Below, piece after piece: positions 7,496-15,655 of a stretch of 33,191 nt of DNA. Under the pieces are notes generated by a model. It was not told the DNA's origin and did no database searches. It saw only the letters and a list, made by a program, of their open reading frames with translations. The stretch is from positions 1-33,191 of the forward strand of contig JAGQZY010000025.1 of the NCBI GenBank assembly GCA_020435205.1, written 5' to 3'. Both the position numbers and the translations under genes were made by a program. This DNA is from Bdellovibrionales bacterium (GTDB taxonomy: Bacteria; Bdellovibrionota; Bdellovibrionia; Bdellovibrionales; JAGQZY01). How positions within the stretch are numbered: the first letter of the stretch is position 1; each line of letters begins with the position of its first letter.

Positions 7496-9703
7496 ATGTA
7501 CAATCGCGCCCAGGCCGTGGATGAAAACTTTCAAAAGTTCGTGAAGGAGGGGCAGTTTCCTTCATCACACAGTGATATCAATTTAAGAGGGTCTAGCCTG
7601 ACTTCTGATGAGCTGGTTGACCTTTTTGAAACCCAAGTGATGAGCCGAATCCTTGATTTAAAAGCCCGTGAATTGAAAACGGAAAATAAATGCTATTACA
7701 CCATTGGTAGCTCGGGCCACGAAGGCAATGCCGCTGTTGGCAAAGTTTTTGGAATCAAAGATATGGCTTTTTTGCACTATCGCAGTGGTGCTTTTTTTAT
7801 CCAAAGATCCAAACAAAAGGAGGGAAGCCATCCACTCTATGATTTGCTACTTTCTTTTGCTGCCAGTATGGATGAACCTATTGCGGGCGGGCGCCATAAA
7901 GTTTTTGGCAGCAAAGAGCTTCTTGTGCCTCCGCAGACGAGCACAATTGCCTCTCATTTACCAAAAGCCGTGGGAGCTGCCCTTTCTATTGGTAGAGCTT
8001 TTGATTTAAAGCTCCCCTCTGTGATGGATAAAAACTCGGTCGTAGTGTGCAGTTTTGGCGATGCTTCCGCCAACCACTCCACAGCAGTAGGTGCTATTAA
8101 CACAGCCTGCTGGACAGCTTATCAAAATGTAAAGCTGCCTTTGGTTTTTGTCTGTGAAGACAATGGCCTGGGAATTTCTGTAAAGACTCCGCAAGGCTGG
8201 ATCGAAAAAGCCTATTCGACTCGCCCGGAATTGGCTTACTTGCAATGCGATGGTTTGAATTTGATCGATACCTTTGAAAAGTCTCGACAAGCCGCTCACT
8301 ATGCGCGCACTTATAAAAAGCCCGTTTTTTTGCACATGCGTACTGTCCGCCTGATGGGGCACGCCGGCTCAGACGTGGAAACCAATTACCACCCTTTGAG
8401 CTATGTGGAAGAAACGGAAAAGAACGACCCCCTCCTGCACAGCGCTCGAATACTTATTGAAAATGGCATTCTCAGTGGCAGTGACATTTTAGGTATCTAT
8501 AGTTCTGTTCGCAACCGTGTCGATCACATTGCTAGCGAAGCTGTCAAAAAGAGGGCCCTTCACTCCCCGCAAGAAGTGGTTGAGTCCTTAACGGCTTGCA
8601 CGGAACTGCGCACATCACCACCACAACCCAGCACTGAAGACAGAGAGAGCGTTTTTGGTCGAGAGTTTAATAAGATCGATGCCCCACAACACATGGCTAA
8701 ACTCATTAATTGGGGGCTGACAGACCTGATGCTTCGCTATGCAAACACTCTTGTCTTTGGAGAGGACGTCGCTGAAAAGGGTGGGGTGTATCACATCACC
8801 GATAGCTTGGTAAAACGCTTTGGACCCAAGCGAGTCTTTAATTCGCCTTTGGATGAGCAATCGATTATCGGCTCAGCCATTGGCTTAGCCCACAATGGTT
8901 TTGTACCCATTCCAGAAATTCAATTTTTAGCTTATGTCCACAATGCCGAAGATCAGTTGCGGGGCGAAGCGGCCACTTTAGCTTTTTTCTCAAAAGGCCA
9001 GTTCACTAACCCCATGGTTTTGCGAGTGGCCGGACTCGCTTATCAAAAAGGTTTTGGCGGCCACTTTCACAATGATAATTCTATTGCTGTTTTTCGTGAC
9101 ATCCCAGGAGTGATCATAGCGATCCCTTCTCGAGGAGACGATGCCGTCAAAATGCTACGGACTTGTGTGCGTGAGGCCCATGAAAAAGGAAGAGTTTGTG
9201 TTTTTATCGAACCCATTGCCCTTTATATGACCCGAGATCTCCATCAAGAAGGGGACAAAGAATGGACTTTTGCCTACCCGGATCCTAAAGAAGAGGTGCC
9301 CTTAGGTGATTTTGCTATCTATGGACAAAGTGATAAAGTCATTCTGACTTACGGCAATGGCACTTATTACTCACTCAAAGCGCAAAAAATCTTAAAAGAA
9401 AAATGGAACTTAAACTGCGAGGTCATCGATTTGCGCTGGATTGCTCCGGTGAATTGGCAAAAGCTCTTTGATCATTTAAGGCCCAAATCCCACGTCCTCT
9501 TTGTGGAGGAGTGTCGACAAACGGGCTCGTTTGCAGAAGGCGTGATCAGTCAATTGGCCGAAAATCTGCCGCACTTAAAACTTAAAATCCATGGCGCCCA
9601 TGACTGTTACATCCCGTTAGGGCCAGCGGCAACAGCAGGACTTCCCAATGAAAACACCATTACTGAAACCTTCCAACAATGGCTAGGAGCTTCCCATGAG
9701 TAA
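7496..9703 (+). CDS. Fused E1 alpha-beta subunit of a thiamine-dependent 2-oxoacid dehydrogenase (branched-chain type likely)
   Basis: ThDP-dependent decarboxylase component (E1) of a 2-oxoacid dehydrogenase complex with both subunits in one 735-residue chain. The alpha half (to about residue 385) carries the ThDP/Mg2+ motif, GDAS at 188-191 through to EDNG with N223. The beta half, from about residue 395, has LVFGEDVAEKGG with the conserved Glu423, then the NSPLDEQSIIGSAIGLA and IPEIQF segments typical of transketolase-like beta subunits. Heterotetrameric relatives such as BkdA1/BkdA2 and PdhA/PdhB encode these separately; fused forms are known in several bacterial groups. No E2 (lipoyl acyltransferase) or E3 gene is adjacent. 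ATG 7496 is preferred, with GAGG at 7486-7489; TTG 7490 is in frame but too close to that site. Substrate is not determinable here; branched-chain 2-oxoacids are the best guess. Confidence 0.85.
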   Translation: MYNRAQAVDENFQKFVKEGQFPSSHSDINLRGSSLTSDELVDLFETQVMSRILDLKARELKTENKCYYTIGSSGHEGNAAVGKVFGIKDMAFLHYRSGAFFIQRSKQKEGSHPLYDLLLSFAASMDEPIAGGRHKVFGSKELLVPPQTSTIASHLPKAVGAALSIGRAFDLKLPSVMDKNSVVVCSFGDASANHSTAVGAINTACWTAYQNVKLPLVFVCEDNGLGISVKTPQGWIEKAYSTRPELAYLQCDGLNLIDTFEKSRQAAHYARTYKKPVFLHMRTVRLMGHAGSDVETNYHPLSYVEETEKNDPLLHSARILIENGILSGSDILGIYSSVRNRVDHIASEAVKKRALHSPQEVVESLTACTELRTSPPQPSTEDRESVFGREFNKIDAPQHMAKLINWGLTDLMLRYANTLVFGEDVAEKGGVYHITDSLVKRFGPKRVFNSPLDEQSIIGSAIGLAHNGFVPIPEIQFLAYVHNAEDQLRGEAATLAFFSKGQFTNPMVLRVAGLAYQKGFGGHFHNDNSIAVFRDIPGVIIAIPSRGDDAVKMLRTCVREAHEKGRVCVFIEPIALYMTRDLHQEGDKEWTFAYPDPKEEVPLGDFAIYGQSDKVILTYGNGTYYSLKAQKILKEKWNLNCEVIDLRWIAPVNWQKLFDHLRPKSHVLFVEECRQTGSFAEGVISQLAENLPHLKLKIHGAHDCYIPLGPAATAGLPNENTITETFQQWLGASHE

Positions 9704-10769
9704 AAAACGTCTTGTTGTGATTTGCCCGGGTCGCGGCTCCTATACCAAAGAAACTCTGGGCTACTTACAGAACCGAAAAGAAATCCAGGAACCCCTAAAG
9801 ATTGTGGATCAAATGCGAACTGATCTTGGAGAGCCGACCATCAGTGATTTGGATAGCGCCAAGACTTTTAAAGTGTCTGTGCACACGAAAGGGGAGCACG
9901 CATCACCCTTAATTTTTTGTTGCGCCTTAGCTGATTTTTTATCCATTGATCCCGACCAATATGAAATTGTCGCCATCACTGGTAATTCTATGGGTTGGTA
10001 CTTGGCTTTAGCTTTTTCTGGAGCTCTTAACTTAAAGGATTCCTTTCGCCTAATCCAGACCATGGGATCTATGATGAAAGACTCCCTGATTGGCGGCCAA
10101 ATCATTTACCCCGTTGTCGATAAACATTGGATCAAACAAAAAGAGAGGGTGGATTTCGTCCACCGCAAGGTCGATGAAATAAATAACGACACAGGCTGCG
10201 AGGCCTATGTCTCTATTTATCTGGGTGGCTACATGGTCTTAGCTGGCAACAGTCAGGGCCTGCAAAGACTCTTGAAAGAACTGCCACCCATTGAACACTA
10301 TCCCTTTCAATTGATTAACCACGGAGCCTTCCATACGCCTATGCTGCAATCGGTTTCAGAAAAGGCTTTTGTATCTTTAGAACCCGACTTGTTTCAAAAA
10401 CCAAAAATCCCACTCGTGGATGGACGTGGAATGATTTGGCAACCCTACAGTAGCGATCCTGCACTTTTACGCAATTACACCTTAGGTCACCAGGTCGTTG
10501 CTCCCTACGATTTTTCAGCCTCTGTGCGAGTGGCTTTGAAAGAATTTTCCCCAGACCATTTGGTCTTATTAGGACCGGGGAATTCATTAGGCGGATCCAT
10601 TGGCCAAATCCTCATCGAAAATCAATGGCGTTTTATTGAAAGCAAAGAAATGTTTTCCCACCAACAAAAAACAGACCCCTTTTTAATCTCTATGGGCTTG
10701 GCTGAGCAAAGAGTCCGATTGACTAAAGAACACCCATCACAAAACGCAACAACCTCAATCAGTCGCTAG
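9696..10769 (+). CDS. FabD-like acyl-carrier-protein acyltransferase (malonyltransferase fold)
   Basis: A 357-residue member of the malonyl-CoA:ACP transacylase superfamily. The nucleophile elbow is GNSMG with Ser98 (family consensus GHSLG), and the catalytic His is H213 in GAFHTPM. The usual second residue of the elbow, His, is Asn here, and the N-terminus reads VVICPGRGSY where FabD has FPGQGSQ, so this is a divergent member and may not use malonyl-CoA. Its ATG overlaps the stop of the E1 gene by 8 bases (ATGAGTAA), with AGGAG upstream, which implies coupled translation. Pairing with an enzyme that feeds an acyl-CoA-forming complex suggests a role in loading acyl groups for lipid synthesis; that is inference. 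It converges on the carbonic-anhydrase-like gene, the two stops sharing the palindrome CTAG at 10766-10769. Confidence 0.75.
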   Translation: MSKKRLVVICPGRGSYTKETLGYLQNRKEIQEPLKIVDQMRTDLGEPTISDLDSAKTFKVSVHTKGEHASPLIFCCALADFLSIDPDQYEIVAITGNSMGWYLALAFSGALNLKDSFRLIQTMGSMMKDSLIGGQIIYPVVDKHWIKQKERVDFVHRKVDEINNDTGCEAYVSIYLGGYMVLAGNSQGLQRLLKELPPIEHYPFQLINHGAFHTPMLQSVSEKAFVSLEPDLFQKPKIPLVDGRGMIWQPYSSDPALLRNYTLGHQVVAPYDFSASVRVALKEFSPDHLVLLGPGNSLGGSIGQILIENQWRFIESKEMFSHQQKTDPFLISMGLAEQRVRLTKEHPSQNATTSISR

Positions 10770-11575
10770 TGATTAGTGATGCTACGACCATTCAAAGGTT
10801 GAACAGGTCGATTGTTATTATTATAGGTCATGCGAAATGTTTTTATCTGAGCTGTACTTAACTGTAGAGGCGTGTTGAAAACAAACCAGTTTACCCCCTC
10901 AAGACAAGGCGGGTGGGTGAGTGAGCCTTGGTACTGATAAAAGGTGTGTTTTGGTGGAATGAGTTGCCCAGGATCAAAGCGAAACTTCGGTGAAGATTTA
11001 TAGAGTGGCGTTGATGAGGCCGCCTGCCAAACTTGATCAAACCAGGGCCCTTCCTTTCCGCTAACAGCAAATAAGGAAAGTATGGCCTGCTTAAGCCCAT
11101 TGGGGCTGCGATGGTAGAATTGAAACTCCATGGGCATAGCATGACCCGATAATTGATGCTCGCTTGGGGTTCTAATTTCAATTTTTTCTAACAAGTAGTC
11201 TTGGCCATCAAAGTGAATTTGGCTTTGCGGAGTGAGTTCAATTCGGTAAGTGTATCCCGTATTAGTAATCACCGCATCCCCCTCACGGTAAGAGACGGTG
11301 AGGGGCTTCTTCCCAGTGGGTTTCTGCCAAACCAAGTCCACAGGTGACTGACTTCTTCCATCTCTGCACATAGCATACTGAGCATTTAAATTGGCCCAGT
11401 TGTTGGGGCCCTTTTCCCCTTCATAGGCCCACTCCCACATCTCACTTTGCTTATCTTCCGAGACTGGGGCTTCTTCTTTTTTTTCAAGATCGGCAGAGCT
11501 TTGCTCAGCCACTGGCGGACGACTTGAACAGGACACTAGTGAAAGTAGACTCATTAAAACTACCCATCGAACCAT
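10766..11575 (-). CDS. Alpha-carbonic-anhydrase-fold lipoprotein lacking the zinc ligands
   Basis: A 269-residue exported protein. The signal ends in a lipobox LVSC with Cys16, then a charged linker leads into an alpha-class carbonic anhydrase domain. Recognisable family segments are RSQSPVDL (74-81), TPSEHQLSGHAMPMEF (136-151), GSLTHPPCLEGVNW (217-230) and NNNRPVQPLNGR (253-264). Cys70 and Cys224 correspond to the bacterial alpha-CA disulfide. The usual QFHFHTPSE, which holds two zinc histidines, reads KIEIRTPSE (131-139), and the usual MEAHFVH reads MEFQFYH (149-155). The three metal ligands are therefore replaced by Glu133, Arg135 and Gln152, so carbonate hydration is not expected. Animal CA-related proteins are a precedent for inactive folds acting as binding proteins. 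AAGGGG upstream supports ATG 11575. Confidence 0.85.
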   Translation of the reverse strand: MVRWVVLMSLLSLVSCSSRPPVAEQSSADLEKKEEAPVSEDKQSEMWEWAYEGEKGPNNWANLNAQYAMCRDGRSQSPVDLVWQKPTGKKPLTVSYREGDAVITNTGYTYRIELTPQSQIHFDGQDYLLEKIEIRTPSEHQLSGHAMPMEFQFYHRSPNGLKQAILSLFAVSGKEGPWFDQVWQAASSTPLYKSSPKFRFDPGQLIPPKHTFYQYQGSLTHPPCLEGVNWFVFNTPLQLSTAQIKTFRMTYNNNNRPVQPLNGRSITNH

Positions 11576-11662
11576 TGTTGAACCCCTTGCTGAAAGATCG
11601 GCATCTCTTTATAAGATCCCATTATCATTGAGGTCTTTCAATGGATCAAACAAAGCCTGGAC

Positions 11663-12406
11663 CTAAGGCTCGAGACCCTCTTCAGGGATCTCTAGGTAAT
11701 TGCGCAAGCGAAAGGTGAAAAAGTAAAAAGGCAGGGTGTCCCCCAGAGCGGCGATGACTTTAAATAAATAGTTGCTGCCCAATAGTAAAAAAAAGCTATC
11801 TAAACTCATTTTCCCGGCGAGCAGAGTCGTGCCAAAAGTGACAGAGATCACCACTATCGAATCCACTAACTGTGAGGTCAGCGTACTGAAGTTATTGCGC
11901 AGCCAAAGATGCTTCCCATGGGTCCAGCGTTTGAAAAAGTGGAACAGCTGCACATCACAAAACTGGGCGGTGATATAAGCCAACATGGAAGCAAATACGG
12001 AGCCCACAGAGCAGGAATAGAGAATGTAAAAAAGATCCACCTGACCAACCACCTCTTCGCCCGTCGCTAACAGGATAGGTTTCGCCAGAAACAAGGTCTG
12101 CCAGGGGGGTTGTGAGTCGATTTCCACGGATGGGAGCCAGTGCCCGATGACTAAAAGAGCGATAACAAACACATTGAGCCCCAAACCGACCCAAACCACA
12201 AAATTAGCGCGAGAGCGCCCATAGAGCTCGCTGATCAAATCTGTAACCAAGAAAGTGAGCGGGTAAGGAAGAACGCCGATGGCCACCGACAAGGGGCCAA
12301 ATTGTACAAAGCGGGTGATTCCAACCACATTCAACAAGGTCATTGAACAAAAAAATAGGGCACTGAGGGCGATAAAAACCCTCTCTCTTTTTTCGTGTAA
12401 ACTCAC
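11663..12406 (-). CDS. Queuosine precursor transporter (YhhQ/DUF165 family)
   Basis: Polytopic inner-membrane protein of the YhhQ family, which imports the queuosine precursors preQ0/preQ1 for tRNA modification. The family core PYPLTFLVTDLISELYGR (47-64 from the chosen start) and the AYITAQFCDVQLFHFFKRWT segment with the following LRNNFSTLTSQLVDS are clear; about six hydrophobic helices are visible in 247 residues, a usual length. The start is uncertain: GTG 12406 gives MSLHEKRERVF and is preferred, while an in-frame TTG at 12457 would add 17 Cys-rich residues unlike the family; neither has a strong ribosome-binding site. It lies 87 bases upstream of the carbonic-anhydrase-like gene on the same strand. 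No preQ1 riboswitch could be recognised upstream. Confidence 0.85.
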   Translation of the reverse strand: MSLHEKRERVFIALSALFFCSMTLLNVVGITRFVQFGPLSVAIGVLPYPLTFLVTDLISELYGRSRANFVVWVGLGLNVFVIALLVIGHWLPSVEIDSQPPWQTLFLAKPILLATGEEVVGQVDLFYILYSCSVGSVFASMLAYITAQFCDVQLFHFFKRWTHGKHLWLRNNFSTLTSQLVDSIVVISVTFGTTLLAGKMSLDSFFLLLGSNYLFKVIAALGDTLPFYFFTFRLRNYLEIPEEGLEP

Positions 12407-12641
12407 CCATTTACAGCAACACTTTCCAGAAAAGATTTCAAGTCGGATTCCATCCAAGGAGTCGCCGTCTCAAATTGAGATAACTCATTGAAATATTAAA
12501 GAGATTCCTAGACCATGGGTCATTTTTTTCATGAAACATAATTTGTGATAGATATCCCTTAGGCTCTTTGATAACCTGGTCTTGAGTTGAGGTTTTCATA
12601 AGAAAGCTCAATGAAAAATGGGATTTGCCGAAAAGGGGATT

Positions 12642-12953
12642 ATGAATAAAATCATTTTGTGGTTTTTCATTCCAACATTACTAAGCTCCTCAGCTTTTGC
12701 AGGCCTTTCCGTTAAAGACGTAGAGGCCTGCCGCAAGCAAGCCCTTTCAAAAGGGTCTGATCCCAATAAGTGCAAGGGGCTGGAAGCGCCTGACCAAATC
12801 ACCGGCCAAGTGCCTGAAGCGAAAACAGCAGGCATTCAGAACGCTGCCGACAGCTTTAATCCTGATAAAGTGGAAAATGCATTTGAGGCCTCATCTCATA
12901 AAAATGGCGCTGGCTCAAAGGGCAACAGCTCGGGCAATTCCACAGAAAATTAA
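12642..12953 (+). CDS. Small secreted protein of unknown function
   Basis: A 103-residue product beginning MNKIILWFFIPTLLSSSAFA, a standard Sec signal peptide with an AFA cleavage site after residue 20. The mature part of about 83 residues has two cysteines 13 apart (EACRKQ and NKCKG), which may form a disulfide, and a Ser/Gly/Asn-rich low-complexity C-terminus (GAGSKGNSSGNSTEN). ATG 12642 is chosen over an in-frame ATG 24 bases upstream because it makes the signal peptide start properly and AAAAGGGG precedes it. No domain is recognised. It is divergent from the queuosine transporter gene and precedes the cyclic-nucleotide-binding gene by about 90 bases. Confidence 0.7.
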   Translation: MNKIILWFFIPTLLSSSAFAGLSVKDVEACRKQALSKGSDPNKCKGLEAPDQITGQVPEAKTAGIQNAADSFNPDKVENAFEASSHKNGAGSKGNSSGNSTEN

Positions 12954-13046
12954 TATCTTTTCACTAAAATCTATCCTTTTAAACTATTAAAAAATGACCT
13001 CCATAGACCGATACCCATTTGTATTCACTGGAAAATGGGGGCGCGA

Positions 13047-13505
13047 ATGTCTATAAACCCAGAAAAAATCAAAGAAATGTCATACAAATCTGGCGACTAT
13101 ATTCTACGTGAAGGGGCCATGTGCGACTCACTCATTGTTGTCAAATCTGGGCAAATTGAAGTCTTTCGCAAGAACGCCCGCGGGGAGAAGGTCATTCTGG
13201 GTTTAGTTCAATCTGGTGAGTATCTGGGCGAAATGTCTTTGATTTCTGATAAGCCTCACTCTGCCAATGCCGTCGCTTTAACCGACGTCAAATGTCTCTG
13301 GATTTCTAGTGAGGCGATTGATCACCAACTCAAAGATGCCCCCAAGTGGCTACTGGCACTCACCCGCGGACTTGTGATGAAACTCGCCCGCACCAATGAA
13401 ATCCTTCGACGCAATGGTATTCAAGATGAGCATCTTTATAGCTCTATCAAGGCTATTGAATCGAAAGAGGATGCAAAAAAAATAAACCTTAAGAACGTCT
13501 CCTAA
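13047..13505 (+). CDS. Cyclic-nucleotide-binding (CRP-like sensory) domain protein without HTH
   Basis: A 152-residue protein made almost entirely of one cNMP-binding/effector domain. The beta-roll shows YKSGDYILREGAMCDSLIVV, KSGQIEVFRK and the phosphate-binding-cassette-like stretch GEYLGEMSLISDKPHSANAVA, near the GE.(A/S)L....R.A consensus but with His-Ser at the position where canonical cassettes carry the phosphate-contacting Arg. This may change or abolish cAMP/cGMP binding. There is a dimer-helix-like segment (ALTRGLVMKLARTNEILRR) but no DNA-binding domain, so it is not a CRP/FNR transcription factor. ATG 13047 and ATG 13035 are both possible; the former has a G-rich stretch just upstream. 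Its stop overlaps that of the convergent PhoD-like gene by 4 bases. Confidence 0.82.
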   Translation: MSINPEKIKEMSYKSGDYILREGAMCDSLIVVKSGQIEVFRKNARGEKVILGLVQSGEYLGEMSLISDKPHSANAVALTDVKCLWISSEAIDHQLKDAPKWLLALTRGLVMKLARTNEILRRNGIQDEHLYSSIKAIESKEDAKKINLKNVS

Positions 13506-14869
13506 GGCGCTTTTTGAATCTCAAACGTTTTATCAATAATAGGTTGGCTTTGCTTGATACCGTAGGCCTTGGCTGAAACTTTCAGCCCACCATCCACAAC
13601 CTCTGATGCTACCAGCATAAAATTATGATCTTTAGCAGCCACCCAGCGATACTTATTGTTTAAAAACTCTTGCTCGCCAGGTGCCGTGCGAAAAATATAA
13701 CTATGGATGGGGCTCGACGTAATCTCGTAAGTTTCATAGCCAAGGATATCCTTTGGTAGCTTCGAAATTTCTGAGTAGTGAACGTCTCCAGCCAGAAAGG
13801 CCACAGGAACTTTAAGCTTTTTTATGTCATCCATGATCTTTTCGTAATGCTTAGGATGATCGCTTTTAATGGATTCATTGATTTTTTTCTTTTTTCCATT
13901 TTTTTGTTCCACAAAAGTGCCATCAGCAAAAAACTGGTTTCCGTTAGCAAGCCAAATAGGAACTTGGCTGCTTTGAGCAGCCTTGAGAAACCATTTATGC
14001 TGCAATTCACCCCATTGCCCATAAGGATCCTGTGAGGCTGGGTTTCTAAAGTAACGGTCATCCATAAAAATAAATTTTTGCCCAAAGCCATTGAAATAGG
14101 CAAAAACTCCCTTCGGGGAGGCTCCATAGATTCCAGGAATATTCTCACTACCAAAAAAGCCTCTGAAAACTTTTTCAGCAGCCTTTTTCCCTGGAAAGGT
14201 TCGATCGGAGTTATTGGTGCCAAAGTCATGGTCGTCCCAAATGGCGTAGATGGGGATCAACTTGCGCATTTGGAACAAAGGAATTTTACGAAAACTATCG
14301 ATATAACGGGTCCAAATGTCAAACTCAGTGGCTTTCCCTCGTTTTACAAAATCAAAATCATCTACATAAACTTGATCGCCGAGCAGAACCATAAAATCAG
14401 CCTGTTGATCCATCATTTGTTGCCAAATGCGGCCTCGAACATGTTCAAAGGCATGGGAGTCTGACATACAAGAACCCACAATAAATTGAGCTTTCTTTTT
14501 ATCGAGATTTAAGGACGAAAACTCACGCCAATCAATGGTTTTACCGCTGCGCTTTTGTTGAACCAATAACTTATAGGCCTGTCCCGGTTTCAAACCCTTG
14601 ATATGAATGCGATCAATTTTCCAGTGAATAGGGGAAGAACCAATGGTTTTTATAATTTTTTGTTCACCCAGGCCCTCCACCACGTATTTCATTTCTGTGA
14701 GATGGGGTCGCAAAATATTGATGGTTGTTTCATTCTTTGAGGTTGCCGTTTGAAAAACAGAAACCCAACCTGAGCGATCAGTAAAGTCACCGGTGGGCCC
14801 GGAGGATTCCATTTTTGAGGTGTGGGCACAGGCAGCAAGGATGAATAAAAAAGGTAAGAAAAATTTCAT
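13502..14869 (-). CDS. PhoD-like metallophosphatase/phosphodiesterase lipoprotein
   Basis: A 455-residue exported phosphatase of the PhoD family (alkaline phosphatase D/phospholipase D type). The signal MKFFLPFLFILAAC ends in lipobox LAAC with Cys14. Family motifs in order: VGSCMSD (Cys134, a metal ligand in PhoD), LLGDQVYVDDFD, IPIYAIWDDHDFG, NGNQFF and LAGDVHYSEISKL near the C-terminus. An N-terminal Ig-like/fibronectin-like domain of about 120 residues precedes the catalytic part, as in PhoD. ATG 14869 is chosen for the TAGGAG 5-6 bases upstream. It probably acts on extracytoplasmic phosphodiesters for phosphate scavenging. A second, Tat-exported homologue lies at 19767-21086. Confidence 0.88.
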   Translation of the reverse strand: MKFFLPFLFILAACAHTSKMESSGPTGDFTDRSGWVSVFQTATSKNETTINILRPHLTEMKYVVEGLGEQKIIKTIGSSPIHWKIDRIHIKGLKPGQAYKLLVQQKRSGKTIDWREFSSLNLDKKKAQFIVGSCMSDSHAFEHVRGRIWQQMMDQQADFMVLLGDQVYVDDFDFVKRGKATEFDIWTRYIDSFRKIPLFQMRKLIPIYAIWDDHDFGTNNSDRTFPGKKAAEKVFRGFFGSENIPGIYGASPKGVFAYFNGFGQKFIFMDDRYFRNPASQDPYGQWGELQHKWFLKAAQSSQVPIWLANGNQFFADGTFVEQKNGKKKKINESIKSDHPKHYEKIMDDIKKLKVPVAFLAGDVHYSEISKLPKDILGYETYEITSSPIHSYIFRTAPGEQEFLNNKYRWVAAKDHNFMLVASEVVDGGLKVSAKAYGIKQSQPIIDKTFEIQKAP

Positions 14870-14949
14870 AGGGGCTCCTATTTTGAAGCCCATTCCTACC
14901 GCACAGGGGAGTGGGGGTCATGCCCACTCCGCAGCAATCCTGTTAAATT

Positions 14950-15552
14950 TTAGTACTCATCGCAGTATTTATCGTAATCCCCAAGCATGCCCTTTTTGAC
15001 AACATCGTCATTAGGCTCTTCACCAATTGAGGAGCGAAGCATCAGACGCCCATATTCGCCGCTCATCACGGGGTCAAAGACATCGCCACGACTGGTTTCT
15101 AGCTCCACCCGGTCGGATTTAAAAGTGACAATGAGACGCTCCTTTTTATTCACATCGTCAGCATAACTAATAAACTGCTCATGGAAGGGCCTGAGCTCAT
15201 CACATTGATCTTCGCAAAGTCTATCAAATTCTGAATTCCAGGCATCCACCAATTGATTTTTTTTGGCCTTCACCAAAGCGTGAATCACCATAATCTTAAC
15301 CTCATCCACAGCCTCAATAATTGCCGGACCATCTTCACTGGGTGTCTCAACGTAGAGGGCAGCAAAAAGCACATCAAAAAACAAATATCGCTTTTTGCCA
15401 ACTCCATTTAAGATAAGAGAGCGGATCGATTTATCTTCCATTTGCACCGAAGCATGGCCCTCAAAAATAGTGTCACCTCCACACAGCAAATCGGCTTGAG
15501 CCGGAAGAGTGATAACGGTCGCTAAAAAAATGACAGATAAAAATCGAAGCAT
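14950..15552 (-). CDS. Periplasmic chalcone-isomerase-like (CHI fold) protein
   Basis: A 200-residue protein with a Sec signal peptide (MLRFLSVIFLATVITLPAQA). The mature segment LILNGVGKKRYLFFDVLFAALYVE is the hallmark of bacterial chalcone-isomerase-like proteins, followed by a KIMVIHALVKAK stretch and a C-terminal GEYGRLMLRSSIGEEPNDD segment matching the family's fatty-acid-binding-like fold. Bacterial members are exported and not known to act in flavonoid synthesis; function is unknown, possibly lipid binding. ATG 15552 has AGGGGG upstream. It shares strand and an 80-base gap with the downstream PhoD-like gene. The cysteines CEDQC and the C-terminal KYCDEY are extra features of this copy. 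Confidence 0.72.
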   Translation of the reverse strand: MLRFLSVIFLATVITLPAQADLLCGGDTIFEGHASVQMEDKSIRSLILNGVGKKRYLFFDVLFAALYVETPSEDGPAIIEAVDEVKIMVIHALVKAKKNQLVDAWNSEFDRLCEDQCDELRPFHEQFISYADDVNKKERLIVTFKSDRVELETSRGDVFDPVMSGEYGRLMLRSSIGEEPNDDVVKKGMLGDYDKYCDEY

Positions 15553-15655
15553 AGGTGTCCCCCTCTATGGCCTCATTTAAACACTGAGGAGGGGAGACTG
15601 CCTACCTAAAGACTAGTTTTCAGGACTATCGTCCCATGTTATGCTGAACTTGCTG

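Noticed and set aside
12407-12641. preQ1 riboswitch upstream of the queuosine precursor transporter
   Set aside because: No recognisable preQ1-I or -II aptamer core was found by eye in the leader.
14908-14930. Hairpin with GGAGTGGG and CCCACTCC arms between the CHI-like and PhoD-like genes
   Set aside because: No T-run on either strand, so it is not a credible intrinsic terminator; it could be a processing or stabilising stem but nothing supports this.
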